This document shows, one piece after another, positions 36,426 to 43,177 of a stretch of DNA of 43,177 nt. A program made the translations under genes and the position numbers. How positions within the stretch are numbered: the stretch's first letter is position 1; the number at the start of each line of letters is the position of its first letter. This stretch comes from Treponema sp. Its GTDB lineage: Bacteria > Spirochaetota > Spirochaetia > Treponematales > Breznakiellaceae. Under the pieces are notes generated by a model, which saw only the letters and a list, made by a program, of their open reading frames with translations, was not told where the DNA came from and did no database searches. The stretch lies in contig WRKT01000020.1 of NCBI GenBank assembly GCA_009777995.1, positions 1 through 43,177 of the forward strand. Direction: 5' to 3'.

Positions 36426-36454
36426 TATACAATTGCAGTAAAATCCGGTATTAT
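36426..36454 (+). promoter_or_regulatory. Candidate promoter of the bacteriohemerythrin gene
   Basis: TATACA (36426-36431) and TATTAT (36449-36454) are 17 bp apart. The predicted leader of about 24 nt contains AAGGGG 8-9 nt before ATG 36485, so this gene has a conventional ribosome site. Confidence 0.4.
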
Positions 36455-36484
36455 GGAGAAATATCGAAAAAAGGGGTTAAACCT

Positions 36485-36913
36485 ATGTCAAGCGATACAC
36501 ACCGGCTTTTTTTAGAACACAATGTCCTTATTGTCTGGAAGCCTGAGTATAATTTGGGCATTCCTATAATTGATGAGCATCATAGGGGGATAGTCTCAAT
36601 CGTCAATTCACTTCATTTTGGGATGCAGAATAATTATGTAAAAGAGATACTTTCCCCGATAGTAGACATGATGAATGATTATTCTTTGATACATTTTAAG
36701 ATTGAAGAAGATTTTCTTGAAAAAATCGGCTTTCCTAATTTAAAGAAACATAAGGAGCTGCATCAAGCCTTGTTCACAAACCTAAAGAAGCTTGGGAGAG
36801 ACAGTATTTTCAATAAAGATTCACATGAGTTCATGAATTTCTTAAAACAATGGTGGATAAACCATATTCGTGTAGAGGACCTTGCATTTAAGGAGCATGT
36901 TTTTAAGAAATAG
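36485..36913 (+). CDS. Bacteriohemerythrin
   Basis: A 142-residue single-domain hemerythrin. The di-iron ligands are recognisable in order: His33 in IDEHHR, HFKIEEDF (His and Glu), HKELH, and NHIRVEDLAF (His and Asp). It binds O2 at a di-iron centre, and in microaerophilic or anaerobic bacteria probably senses, stores or scavenges oxygen. Length and motifs are normal. The frame extends to 36386, but ATG 36485 has AAGGGG upstream and starts at the family position. It lies divergently from sppA and converges with the CAP lipoprotein. Confidence 0.93.
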   Translation: MSSDTHRLFLEHNVLIVWKPEYNLGIPIIDEHHRGIVSIVNSLHFGMQNNYVKEILSPIVDMMNDYSLIHFKIEEDFLEKIGFPNLKKHKELHQALFTNLKKLGRDSIFNKDSHEFMNFLKQWWINHIRVEDLAFKEHVFKK

Positions 36914-36920
36914 GGTCTTT

Positions 36921-37517
36921 CTATCTGCTTCTCTGATCGCTTAAGTACATGTACGAAATCCCGCCGGGGAAATGCCCGACTCCGATATACCTATGCTCGG
37001 GTGATACTATATAAGCCCGATGACCGGGAGAGTTCATCCAGCCGTTTACAAGAAATTCTGCAGACAAGTTCCCGCTGCTATACCAATTACCGCCGTTCCA
37101 GCGAAGACGCCCGCCAAAGGATGCTGCGACATTTGCGGAGGCACCATGACTTGCGGAGGGGTCATCAGCATAGGGACCAAAGTTATGGGTGCCTGTATAT
37201 AAACCGCGAAGATCATGGGCCTGCTGTGCAAAAAACCTTGCGGCCATCATCAGGGTATCATCCCTTGTTACCCTGCTTAGATTCAGGTTAGTCCTTTCGA
37301 TGTTAATAAGTCTGATAACTTCAAGTTCCACGACTGTGGGGCCGCCAAACCTTCGATAGTCCTCGATCCAGACACTTCTCTCGGGTGCTGAAATACGTCT
37401 GTTCGGAAGTGTGATACTTGATTGGGCGAATGCAGGAGGCGCACCCGTACCTGCGACATCGCAACTAGCAAGCAATAAAATTACTAAACCAATAATTGAA
37501 ACTTTTATCATTCTCAT
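36921..37517 (-). CDS. CAP/SCP-domain lipoprotein
   Basis: A 198-residue lipoprotein with LLLASC lipobox and a CAP (SCP/PR-1) domain from ~60. LINIERTNLNLSRV, THNFGPY, the SAEFLVNGWMNSPGHRAYI segment and YIGVG are the conserved parts, with the two His residues of the CAP cavity present. Bacterial CAP proteins are extracellular and of varied function, including lipid or metal binding and protease-like roles. It starts 3 nt after the stop of the upstream hybrid kinase, and GGGG lies 6 nt before the ATG, so it is co-transcribed with that kinase and might be part of what it controls or senses. Confidence 0.85.
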   Translation of the reverse strand: MRMIKVSIIGLVILLLASCDVAGTGAPPAFAQSSITLPNRRISAPERSVWIEDYRRFGGPTVVELEVIRLINIERTNLNLSRVTRDDTLMMAARFFAQQAHDLRGLYTGTHNFGPYADDPSASHGASANVAASFGGRLRWNGGNWYSSGNLSAEFLVNGWMNSPGHRAYIVSPEHRYIGVGHFPGGISYMYLSDQRSR

Positions 37518-37520
37518 ATC

Positions 37521-39275
37521 TTACCCCAGCCATTTTCGCAGAACATTGTCCAGCTTTAATAGATCAATCGGCTTTGAAAGAAAGCCTTGAAAACCGTTAT
37601 CAATAAAAATATTATCCTTCTCTGCAAAAACATTTGCAGTAAGTGCGATAATGGGAATGGTATCTGCATACCGGGTTCCGAGTCCCCGAATGGCCTTTGT
37701 TGCCTCAACGCCATCCATAACGGGCATCATGTGATCCATGAAAATTAGATCGTAGCGCGGCTCTGCATCTTTCATGCGTTGGACTGCCTCGGTTCCTGTG
37801 ATGATGCAGTCGACAGTCATACCGTAGGGCTCGAGGCAGGCTGCAGCGACATCAAGGTTAATTTCCACATCGTCAACAACGAGAACCCTGAATTGAGGCA
37901 GGGACCTATACTCGATTGCGGACTCGGTTTTTTCGGGGGTATAGGTGAAGTTTTTAAGAGCCTCTGCAATATCAGGGCCGATGGGTTTTTCTTCTGCTAT
38001 CTGTTGCTGAATTGTTACAGAGAAGGTACTGCCTGAGCCGTACTCGCTTCTTGCAGTTAACTCTCCTCCCATGAGCTCTACGAGTCCAAGGCAAATTGCA
38101 AGTCCGAGCCCTGTCCCTTCAATTCCGCGAGTGCTTCTTTGGTTCACTTGAGCATACTCGGAAAAAAGCTTTTTTAAATCGTCCTCTTTAATGCCCATCC
38201 CGGAATCGCTGACTTCAAAACTTAATAAGACCTTTTCCGGTTCGCTCATGCCCTGAACCAATTTTACATTAAGCTCAACCCTTCCCTCTTTGGTATACTT
38301 AAATGCATTACTCAGTAAATTGCCAAGCACCTGTTTTATTCGAATATCATCTCCGATTAAAAGACGAGGGATATTTTCGTCTACGCCAAGAATAAATTTT
38401 ACCGGCTTTGAGCCGATATGTACCATATTAAGTGTTGCAGTATCGTAGATTATATTTGCAATGTCGTAGGTTGATGAAAGAAGCTCGAACTTCCCTGACT
38501 CAATTTTAGACATATCGAGTATGTCATTTATTATCCCCATTAATAGATTGCCGGATGTATGTATCTTACGGAGGTTTTCATGACTCTCCTCGGGTAAGTT
38601 GCGGCGAAGTTCTGCTTCTGTTAGGCCGATTATCGCATTAAGGGGGGTGCGAATCTCGTGGCTCATGTTCGCAAGGAAGCTCCCCTTGGCCTTTGCGGCA
38701 TGGCTCGCTTCGTTTTTTGCATTGGTCATGTCTTCGAGTACCTGAACATAGGATTTACAGAAAATATAGATGAGTATATTTAGGGCAACAGAAACAATGA
38801 AGTATAAGATATTGTAAATTGCAGTAAAGGCAGGGCCAAGCAGGTTAATACCGAGAACAAATAAGACTACTGTAAATGCGGCACTTGAAAGTGCAATATA
38901 TGCAAGAAGACCCTTTGGTCTTAAATAGGTCATGGAGATCATGGCAATTGCGGTATTGTAGGTGAAAATAAGGAAATCTCCCCCGAAATAAATTGAACCG
39001 AAAATCAGGACACTGATTAAAATAATTGGCGAGAGAAAAGATGTCCAACGTTTCCCGAGGGAGCTCCTTTCGATGATTACATACGCAAAGACTATAATGA
39101 GAGAAAGGCCGAAACGTATAATCATCGACTGTGTCGAGAAGAAGGCCCAGGTATAAAGGGAGGTAATTACCGTATATACACAAAGAATTACGAAGATATG
39201 GGGTGCTGATTCGTTTTTTACCCTGTTTGCAAAAATGATACTGCGGATTTTTGAAACAAAACTACCCTTTTTCAC
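37521..39275 (-). CDS. Membrane hybrid histidine kinase, canonical type
   Basis: A 584-residue hybrid kinase. Residues ~20-175 contain five or six membrane helices with no large extracytoplasmic domain. A short coiled region leads to HisKA (FLANMSHEIRTPLNAIIGLTE), an ATPase with all boxes (NLLSNAFKYT, DSGMGI, GTGLGLAI), and a receiver (VLVVDD, FMDHMMPVMDGV, LSKPID). It is the only one of the three kinases here with an intact G2 box, and differs from them in its sensor part. It starts at GTG 39275 without a ribosome site. It is followed by the CAP lipoprotein. Confidence 0.9.
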   Translation of the reverse strand: MKKGSFVSKIRSIIFANRVKNESAPHIFVILCVYTVITSLYTWAFFSTQSMIIRFGLSLIIVFAYVIIERSSLGKRWTSFLSPIILISVLIFGSIYFGGDFLIFTYNTAIAMISMTYLRPKGLLAYIALSSAAFTVVLFVLGINLLGPAFTAIYNILYFIVSVALNILIYIFCKSYVQVLEDMTNAKNEASHAAKAKGSFLANMSHEIRTPLNAIIGLTEAELRRNLPEESHENLRKIHTSGNLLMGIINDILDMSKIESGKFELLSSTYDIANIIYDTATLNMVHIGSKPVKFILGVDENIPRLLIGDDIRIKQVLGNLLSNAFKYTKEGRVELNVKLVQGMSEPEKVLLSFEVSDSGMGIKEDDLKKLFSEYAQVNQRSTRGIEGTGLGLAICLGLVELMGGELTARSEYGSGSTFSVTIQQQIAEEKPIGPDIAEALKNFTYTPEKTESAIEYRSLPQFRVLVVDDVEINLDVAAACLEPYGMTVDCIITGTEAVQRMKDAEPRYDLIFMDHMMPVMDGVEATKAIRGLGTRYADTIPIIALTANVFAEKDNIFIDNGFQGFLSKPIDLLKLDNVLRKWLG

Positions 39276-39283
39276 TGTTTAAT

Positions 39284-39313
39284 AGTATACTACACTCTAC
39301 GCATAGCAGTAAA
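39284..39313 (-). promoter_or_regulatory. Candidate promoter of the canonical hybrid kinase
   Basis: TTTACT (39313-39308) and TATACT (39289-39284) are 18 bp apart. The -35 lies inside the end of the DUF1848 gene and the -10 ends 8 nt before GTG 39275. Confidence 0.45.
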
Positions 39314-40088
39314 GACAGGCGTTTGAGCAGGTATTATACTCGCCAATATCAACACTCGAAACACAGAGGCAGCCGGGGCGCTGGTTTTTGTCTTTCTTAA
39401 CCGATAAGTCGCGGCCGGTTATTTGCCGGATTAGCCTATCGTCTATGCACCGCCCGGGTGCAATGCCGTGCTCTGTTAGGCCCGGTTCTGTTGCGCAGCT
39501 TTCAATTATTAAGCCGGCTTCTCTTGCTGCTCTTGAAAAGTTCTCTGCAAGGGTCTGCTTTTCTTCATTGCCTATTTCGGTAATGCCAAGGAGCTTAATT
39601 TGCTTTAGGATTTTTCTATAATGATGCAGGAAACTGAATACTGCCTTTTTTGTGAATCCTGAAAGTTCCAGGGAAAGAGCATAAAATTTTTCTATATGAT
39701 AATTAACAGAATACTTTGGGTTTAATAAAACAGGATCATACCTCCAAATAACTCTTTCAGGGCCCACGGTATCTGAGAGTTTTTTAAATGTTTCGATTAA
39801 TACCTTTTTTTCGGGCAGGTTAGTTTCGATATCGCTGTCGTAGGGGTTTAGGGTAAATTGGAAATAGTAGGGATATTGAGCAAGAAACTTGAGCTCTTTC
39901 AGAAGGGAGGCGGGGTTCTTGCTCCAGAATACGATGCATTCGATAGAATCGGGAGAAAGATCGACGAGTCTAACCTGACCGGGATTGAAGGGGTTTTTTA
40001 CTGTTACATGCCCTTCTTTGAGCCTGTCTAAGAGCCAATCTATATGAAAGGCAGGAATGTCGGTTCTCCTGCTTGCGCTGATTATCAT
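39297..40088 (-). CDS. DUF1848-family protein with C-terminal Fe-S-type Cys motif
   Basis: A 263-residue member of the DUF1848 family. It begins MIISASRRTDIPAFHIDWL, the family's typical start, and has VFWSKNP and TLNPYDSDIE. The C-terminus carries CLCVSSVDIGEYNTC and CSNACLYCYA, a CxxxCxxC arrangement that resembles the radical SAM cluster motif but lies at the end of the protein rather than near the start. The biochemical role is not known to me. The ATG directly follows the tatD stop with no gap, so the two are translated from one mRNA. Confidence 0.8.
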   Translation of the reverse strand: MIISASRRTDIPAFHIDWLLDRLKEGHVTVKNPFNPGQVRLVDLSPDSIECIVFWSKNPASLLKELKFLAQYPYYFQFTLNPYDSDIETNLPEKKVLIETFKKLSDTVGPERVIWRYDPVLLNPKYSVNYHIEKFYALSLELSGFTKKAVFSFLHHYRKILKQIKLLGITEIGNEEKQTLAENFSRAAREAGLIIESCATEPGLTEHGIAPGRCIDDRLIRQITGRDLSVKKDKNQRPGCLCVSSVDIGEYNTCSNACLYCYA

Positions 40089-40895
40089 TTACTTGATGCC
40101 GAAGAAGGCCTTTGCGTTGGCAGTTGTTTGCTCTGCGACTTCTTCGGGGGTTATCCTTTTTATTTCAGCAATTCTATCGATAACAAACTTCAAGTTGCCC
40201 GAGTCGTTTCTCTTTCCGCGCATCGGCTCAGGTGACAGGTAGGGGCAGTCGGTCTCGATTAGGAGTTTGTCGATTGGGACTACCCTGACTGTTTCAACGA
40301 GGTTCTGTGCAGTTCTATATGTTACAACACCTGTAATACTGATTAAATAGCCCATTTCGACATACTCAAGAGCCATTTCAGGACTTCCGCTATAACAGTG
40401 CAGCATGCCTCTGCCGGAGCCGTAGTCGGGCATTTCGGCTTCCCTTAGGGTATCAAAAACGATCTGACAGGCATCTCTTGAATGAATTACAACGGGGAGC
40501 TTTACCATTTTTGCAGCATCGAGCTGTTTTTTAAACCAGTAAAGCTGCTTTTCCTTTCCATTGTTTCGGGTAAGCTCATCCCTATTAAGTCCGATTCCGA
40601 TTTCGCCCCAGGCAACTATTTTTTTGTTTTCAGCGCAGAGCTTAATCATAGTTTTAATGATATCATCACTTATATATTCATCACCTTCGGGAGGAGTAAT
40701 GGCACAACCGTCACCTATGCTCAGGTAAATGAAGTCATACTTCCTTGATAGTTTTAAACCTTCGTTTAACTCATTCGTACCTGTCGAGTTAATAATATAC
40801 TCAACCCCGTTTTTATGCATATTAAATAAGAGCCTATCCCTATCCTTATTAAACTGCCTTACAAGATAATGCGCATGTGAATCGATGAACTTCAC
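40089..40895 (-). CDS. tatD: TatD-family metal-dependent hydrolase (DNase)
   Basis: A 268-residue TatD-family TIM-barrel protein. Metal ligands and active-site residues appear in family order: DSHAH (HxH, residues ~5-9), WGEIGIGLNRD with the bridging Glu, VIHSRDA, LHCYSG, and the late Asp in IETDCPYLSPEP. TatD homologues are magnesium-dependent 3'-5' exonucleases or phosphodiesterases. The start is a GTG with AGGGA 7 nt upstream; the metY stop is 17 nt upstream, so it may be co-transcribed with metA-metY. Confidence 0.9.
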   Translation of the reverse strand: MKFIDSHAHYLVRQFNKDRDRLLFNMHKNGVEYIINSTGTNELNEGLKLSRKYDFIYLSIGDGCAITPPEGDEYISDDIIKTMIKLCAENKKIVAWGEIGIGLNRDELTRNNGKEKQLYWFKKQLDAAKMVKLPVVIHSRDACQIVFDTLREAEMPDYGSGRGMLHCYSGSPEMALEYVEMGYLISITGVVTYRTAQNLVETVRVVPIDKLLIETDCPYLSPEPMRGKRNDSGNLKFVIDRIAEIKRITPEEVAEQTTANAKAFFGIK

Positions 40896-40912
40896 TCTAT
40901 AATCCCTATCGA

Positions 40913-42187
40913 CTAACCAAGGGCCTGAGCCAGATCTCCGATTATATCGTCAATATGCTCTGTACCGATTGAGAGCCTTACCGTGGTAGGCGTAATACCT
41001 GCACCCTTAAGCATTTCTTCGCTTAACTGAGAATGTGTTGTTGTTGCAGGATGGATTATCAGGGATTTAACATCTGCAACATTTGCAAGATTGGAAAAGA
41101 GCTTTAGCCTTTCAACAAAAGCGGCTGTGGTATCCCTATCTCCCTTTAGATCGATTGTGAAAATCGAGGCAGCGCCTTTGGGGAAGTATCTTCTATAAAG
41201 GGCATTGTCTCTGTGGCCGGGCATTGCAGGGTGGTTCACCCTTTCTATCTTCGGATGCGTTGAAAGATAGTCTACGGTTTTTAAGGCGTTTTCTACATGG
41301 CGCTCCATTCTAAGAGAGAGGGTCTCAAGGCCCTGGAGGAGGAGGAAGGCATCGAAGGGGCCAAGGCAGGCGCCGATGTCCCTTAAAAGGGTTGTTCGAG
41401 CTTTTACGATATAAGCTGCATTTCCTGCAATCTCGGTAAAGACTATGCCGTTATACGCAGCACAGGGTTTTGTGAGGCCCGGAAATTTGTCGCTTGCTGC
41501 CCAGTCGAACTTGCCGCCATCAATTATAACACCTGCTATACCTGTGCCATGCCCGTTGATAAACTTTGTCGCAGAATGTACGACTATGTCTGCACCCATA
41601 TCAAGGGGCCTTAAATAGTAGGGTGATGCAAAGGTATTGTCTACGATTACGGGGATCCCGTGTTTATGTGCAATTGCAGATATTGCTTCAATGTCGACAA
41701 GGTTTGAGCTTGGATTTGCCATGCTCTCGAAAAATACTGCCCTTGTATTTTCCTTAATTGCATTTTCAACATGGGAAGGAATACTCATATCGACAAATGT
41801 GGTTTCTATTCCCATGTCCTTTGTGGTGTGGGTAAATAATGCAACAGTGCCGCCGTAAACCTGCTTGTCGGTAATTATATGCTCCCCTGCCCGCACTATA
41901 TTAAGCACTGCATAGAGAGAAGCTGATTGCCCCGATGAAGTTGATAAGGCTCCGACACCGTTTTCAAGTGCCGCAATGCGCTTTTCAAAAACATCGCAGG
42001 TAGGGTTCATTATTCTGGTATAAATATTCCCGGGTTCTGTTAATGCGAAACGTGCTGCCGCATTTTTCGAAGAAGGAAAGACAAAGGCAGCAGTCTGGTA
42101 AATCGGCACTGCCCTTGCATCTGTTGCAGGGTCGGGATTTTCCTGTCCTGCATGGATTTGAATTGTCTCAAACTTGTAATTACTCAT
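40913..42187 (-). CDS. metY: O-acetylhomoserine sulfhydrylase (aminocarboxypropyltransferase)
   Basis: A 424-residue Cys/Met-metabolism PLP enzyme. IHAGQ, PIYQTAAFVF, YTRIMNPT, the VDNTFASPY aspartate and the Schiff-base Lys in SATKFINGHG are in place. The length and the KFDWAASDKFPGLT region fit O-acetylhomoserine sulfhydrylase rather than cystathionine gamma-synthase. It makes homocysteine from O-acetylhomoserine and sulfide. GGAG lies 6-7 nt before ATG 42187; an upstream ATG at 42199 overlaps the metA stop and has no ribosome site. With metA it makes a direct-sulfhydrylation route to homocysteine. Confidence 0.92.
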   Translation of the reverse strand: MSNYKFETIQIHAGQENPDPATDARAVPIYQTAAFVFPSSKNAAARFALTEPGNIYTRIMNPTCDVFEKRIAALENGVGALSTSSGQSASLYAVLNIVRAGEHIITDKQVYGGTVALFTHTTKDMGIETTFVDMSIPSHVENAIKENTRAVFFESMANPSSNLVDIEAISAIAHKHGIPVIVDNTFASPYYLRPLDMGADIVVHSATKFINGHGTGIAGVIIDGGKFDWAASDKFPGLTKPCAAYNGIVFTEIAGNAAYIVKARTTLLRDIGACLGPFDAFLLLQGLETLSLRMERHVENALKTVDYLSTHPKIERVNHPAMPGHRDNALYRRYFPKGAASIFTIDLKGDRDTTAAFVERLKLFSNLANVADVKSLIIHPATTTHSQLSEEMLKGAGITPTTVRLSIGTEHIDDIIGDLAQALG

Positions 42188-42198
42188 TATATTCTCCA

Positions 42199-43116
42199 TT
42201 AAAGCTCTTTCAGGTTATATGGTGTTTCTTGGTAAACAAAGTTTAACCAGTTTGAAAAAAAGAGGTGCGCGTGTGCGCGCCAGCGGACCACAGGTGGATT
42301 TCCGGGGTCATCATCGGGGTAATAGTTTTTCGGCACTTCTATTGCGAGGCCGCGGCCGAGGTCGCGGCGGTATTCCCTGTCGAGGGTCAGGGGGTCGTAC
42401 TCAAGGTGACCTGTTACGTAAATTTCGCGGCCTTCCCTTGCGGTTGCTATGAAGATGCCTGCTTCGGCTGTTTCTGAGCGAATGGTAAGGAGGGGCTCTT
42501 TTGCGATTGAATCCCTGCAACTCGCGGTATGGCGGGACTGAGGCGCGAGAAACTCATCATCAAAACCCCTAAAAAGCGGGGAATAACTCTCGCTTACTCC
42601 GTGGGGGAAGATGCCGAAGAGCTTTTTATTAAGGCCGTGCTTTGGAATTTTATAATGCCTGTAAAGGGCTGCCTGCGCACCCCAGCAGATATGCATGGTA
42701 GAAAAGATATTGTTAATTGAGTAATCGATCATCTCTATTAACTCGTCCCAATAATCTACTTCCTCGAAGTCCAGGGTCTCGACCGGAGCCCCTGTTAAGA
42801 TTAGGCCGTCAAAACGAAGGCCCTGCCTTATTACATCGCGGGCGCTGACGTAGAATCTTTCAAGATGCCCGGGCGGGGCATTCTTTGAGTCATGGCTGCC
42901 CATCCTAAGGAAGGTAATATCGACTTGAAGGGGGGTATTCCCGAGGAGACGGAGCAATTGTATCTCGGTGTCTATGGTTGTGGGCATAAGGTTCAAAATG
43001 GCAACCTTTAGGGGCCGTATGTCCTGGCCTTCTGCCCTCTCTTCTGTCATTACAAAAACCTGCTCATTTTTCAGGGCATCATAGGCAGGCAGGTTCCTCG
43101 GTATCTTTATAGGCAT
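42199..43116 (-). CDS. metA: Homoserine O-acetyltransferase, MetA type
   Basis: A 305-residue MetA-family enzyme. The N-terminal RPLKVAILNLMPTTIDTE, the catalytic Cys144 in HICWGAQ, and the His/Glu in GHLEYDP are all present. The specificity position after LTGAPV is Glu113, equivalent to Glu111 that makes characterised Bacillus MetA proteins use acetyl-CoA; E. coli, which uses succinyl-CoA, has Gly there. The product is therefore probably O-acetylhomoserine, which fits the metY gene downstream. There is no Shine-Dalgarno before the ATG. Only 61 bp upstream are visible, so a riboswitch cannot be excluded. Confidence 0.92.
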   Translation of the reverse strand: MPIKIPRNLPAYDALKNEQVFVMTEERAEGQDIRPLKVAILNLMPTTIDTEIQLLRLLGNTPLQVDITFLRMGSHDSKNAPPGHLERFYVSARDVIRQGLRFDGLILTGAPVETLDFEEVDYWDELIEMIDYSINNIFSTMHICWGAQAALYRHYKIPKHGLNKKLFGIFPHGVSESYSPLFRGFDDEFLAPQSRHTASCRDSIAKEPLLTIRSETAEAGIFIATAREGREIYVTGHLEYDPLTLDREYRRDLGRGLAIEVPKNYYPDDDPGNPPVVRWRAHAHLFFSNWLNFVYQETPYNLKEL

Positions 43117-43125
43117 GGCTGTTAA

Positions 43126-43154
43126 ATACTATCGAAAAAATATAATTTAATAAA
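43126..43154 (-). promoter_or_regulatory. Weak candidate promoter of metA-metY
   Basis: TTTATT (43154-43149) and TAGTAT (43131-43126) are 17 bp apart. The -10 ends 9 nt before the ATG. Both are poor matches; the region is very AT-rich and other pairings are possible. Confidence 0.3.
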
Positions 43155-43177
43155 GAACACTTAAATTTAATCACACG

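Noticed and set aside
43117-43177. SAM riboswitch before metA
   Set aside because: Only 61 very AT-rich bases are visible and no conserved SAM-aptamer core is seen; it cannot be judged beyond the window edge.

Overview
The window reads as chromosomal DNA from a spirochaete, most likely a Treponema relative. This is inference. The best single clue is Asn at the RpoB rifampicin position (E. coli 531), a substitution known from naturally rifampicin-resistant treponemes and Borrelia. The core cluster order tRNA-Thr, rpmG, tRNA-Trp, secE, nusG, rplK, rplA, rplJ, rplL, rpoB, rpoC agrees. So do the many envelope lipoproteins with LxxSC or similar lipoboxes and the hybrid histidine kinases. No species can be named from the sequence alone.

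Layout. 1-465 is a 134-bp tandem palindromic repeat array. 484-2883 (-) is a large InlB/GLUG-repeat lipoprotein. 2985-4755 (+) holds a DMT-family transporter and a SagB/nitroreductase-like protein. 4784-18895 (-) holds an acyltransferase and a class V aminotransferase downstream of the transcription/translation cluster from tRNA-Thr to rpoC. This cluster includes a 58-aa rpmG that is shorter than most ORF-length cut-offs. 19034-19613 (-) is a BrnT/BrnA toxin-antitoxin pair with a textbook promoter and a repeated operator-like sequence.

19676-32776 (-) is the most interesting region. Two paralogous three-gene modules, each a surface-type lipoprotein, an outer-membrane barrel-like protein and a secreted FecR-domain protein, lie in tandem. 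One is bracketed by two hybrid histidine kinases that share an unusual catalytic domain with no recognisable G2 box. A probable Rpn-family remnant sits between the modules. I know of no described system with this composition and propose it as a candidate envelope-sensing or surface-display system.

32879-43116 is a mixed housekeeping region: a DNA modification/repair-type radical SAM protein behind a 26-bp palindrome, a small Cys-phosphatase, SppA, a bacteriohemerythrin, a CAP-domain lipoprotein with a canonical hybrid kinase, a DUF1848 protein with TatD, and a two-gene homocysteine pathway (acetyl-CoA-type metA, then metY).

A recurring regulatory theme is that many genes without a Shine-Dalgarno sequence have a -10-like hexamer only 6-12 nt before the start codon, which suggests leaderless or near-leaderless mRNAs. 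Genes inside operons usually have clear Shine-Dalgarno sites. No function has been tested by database search; all family names come from recognising motifs in the translated sequence.
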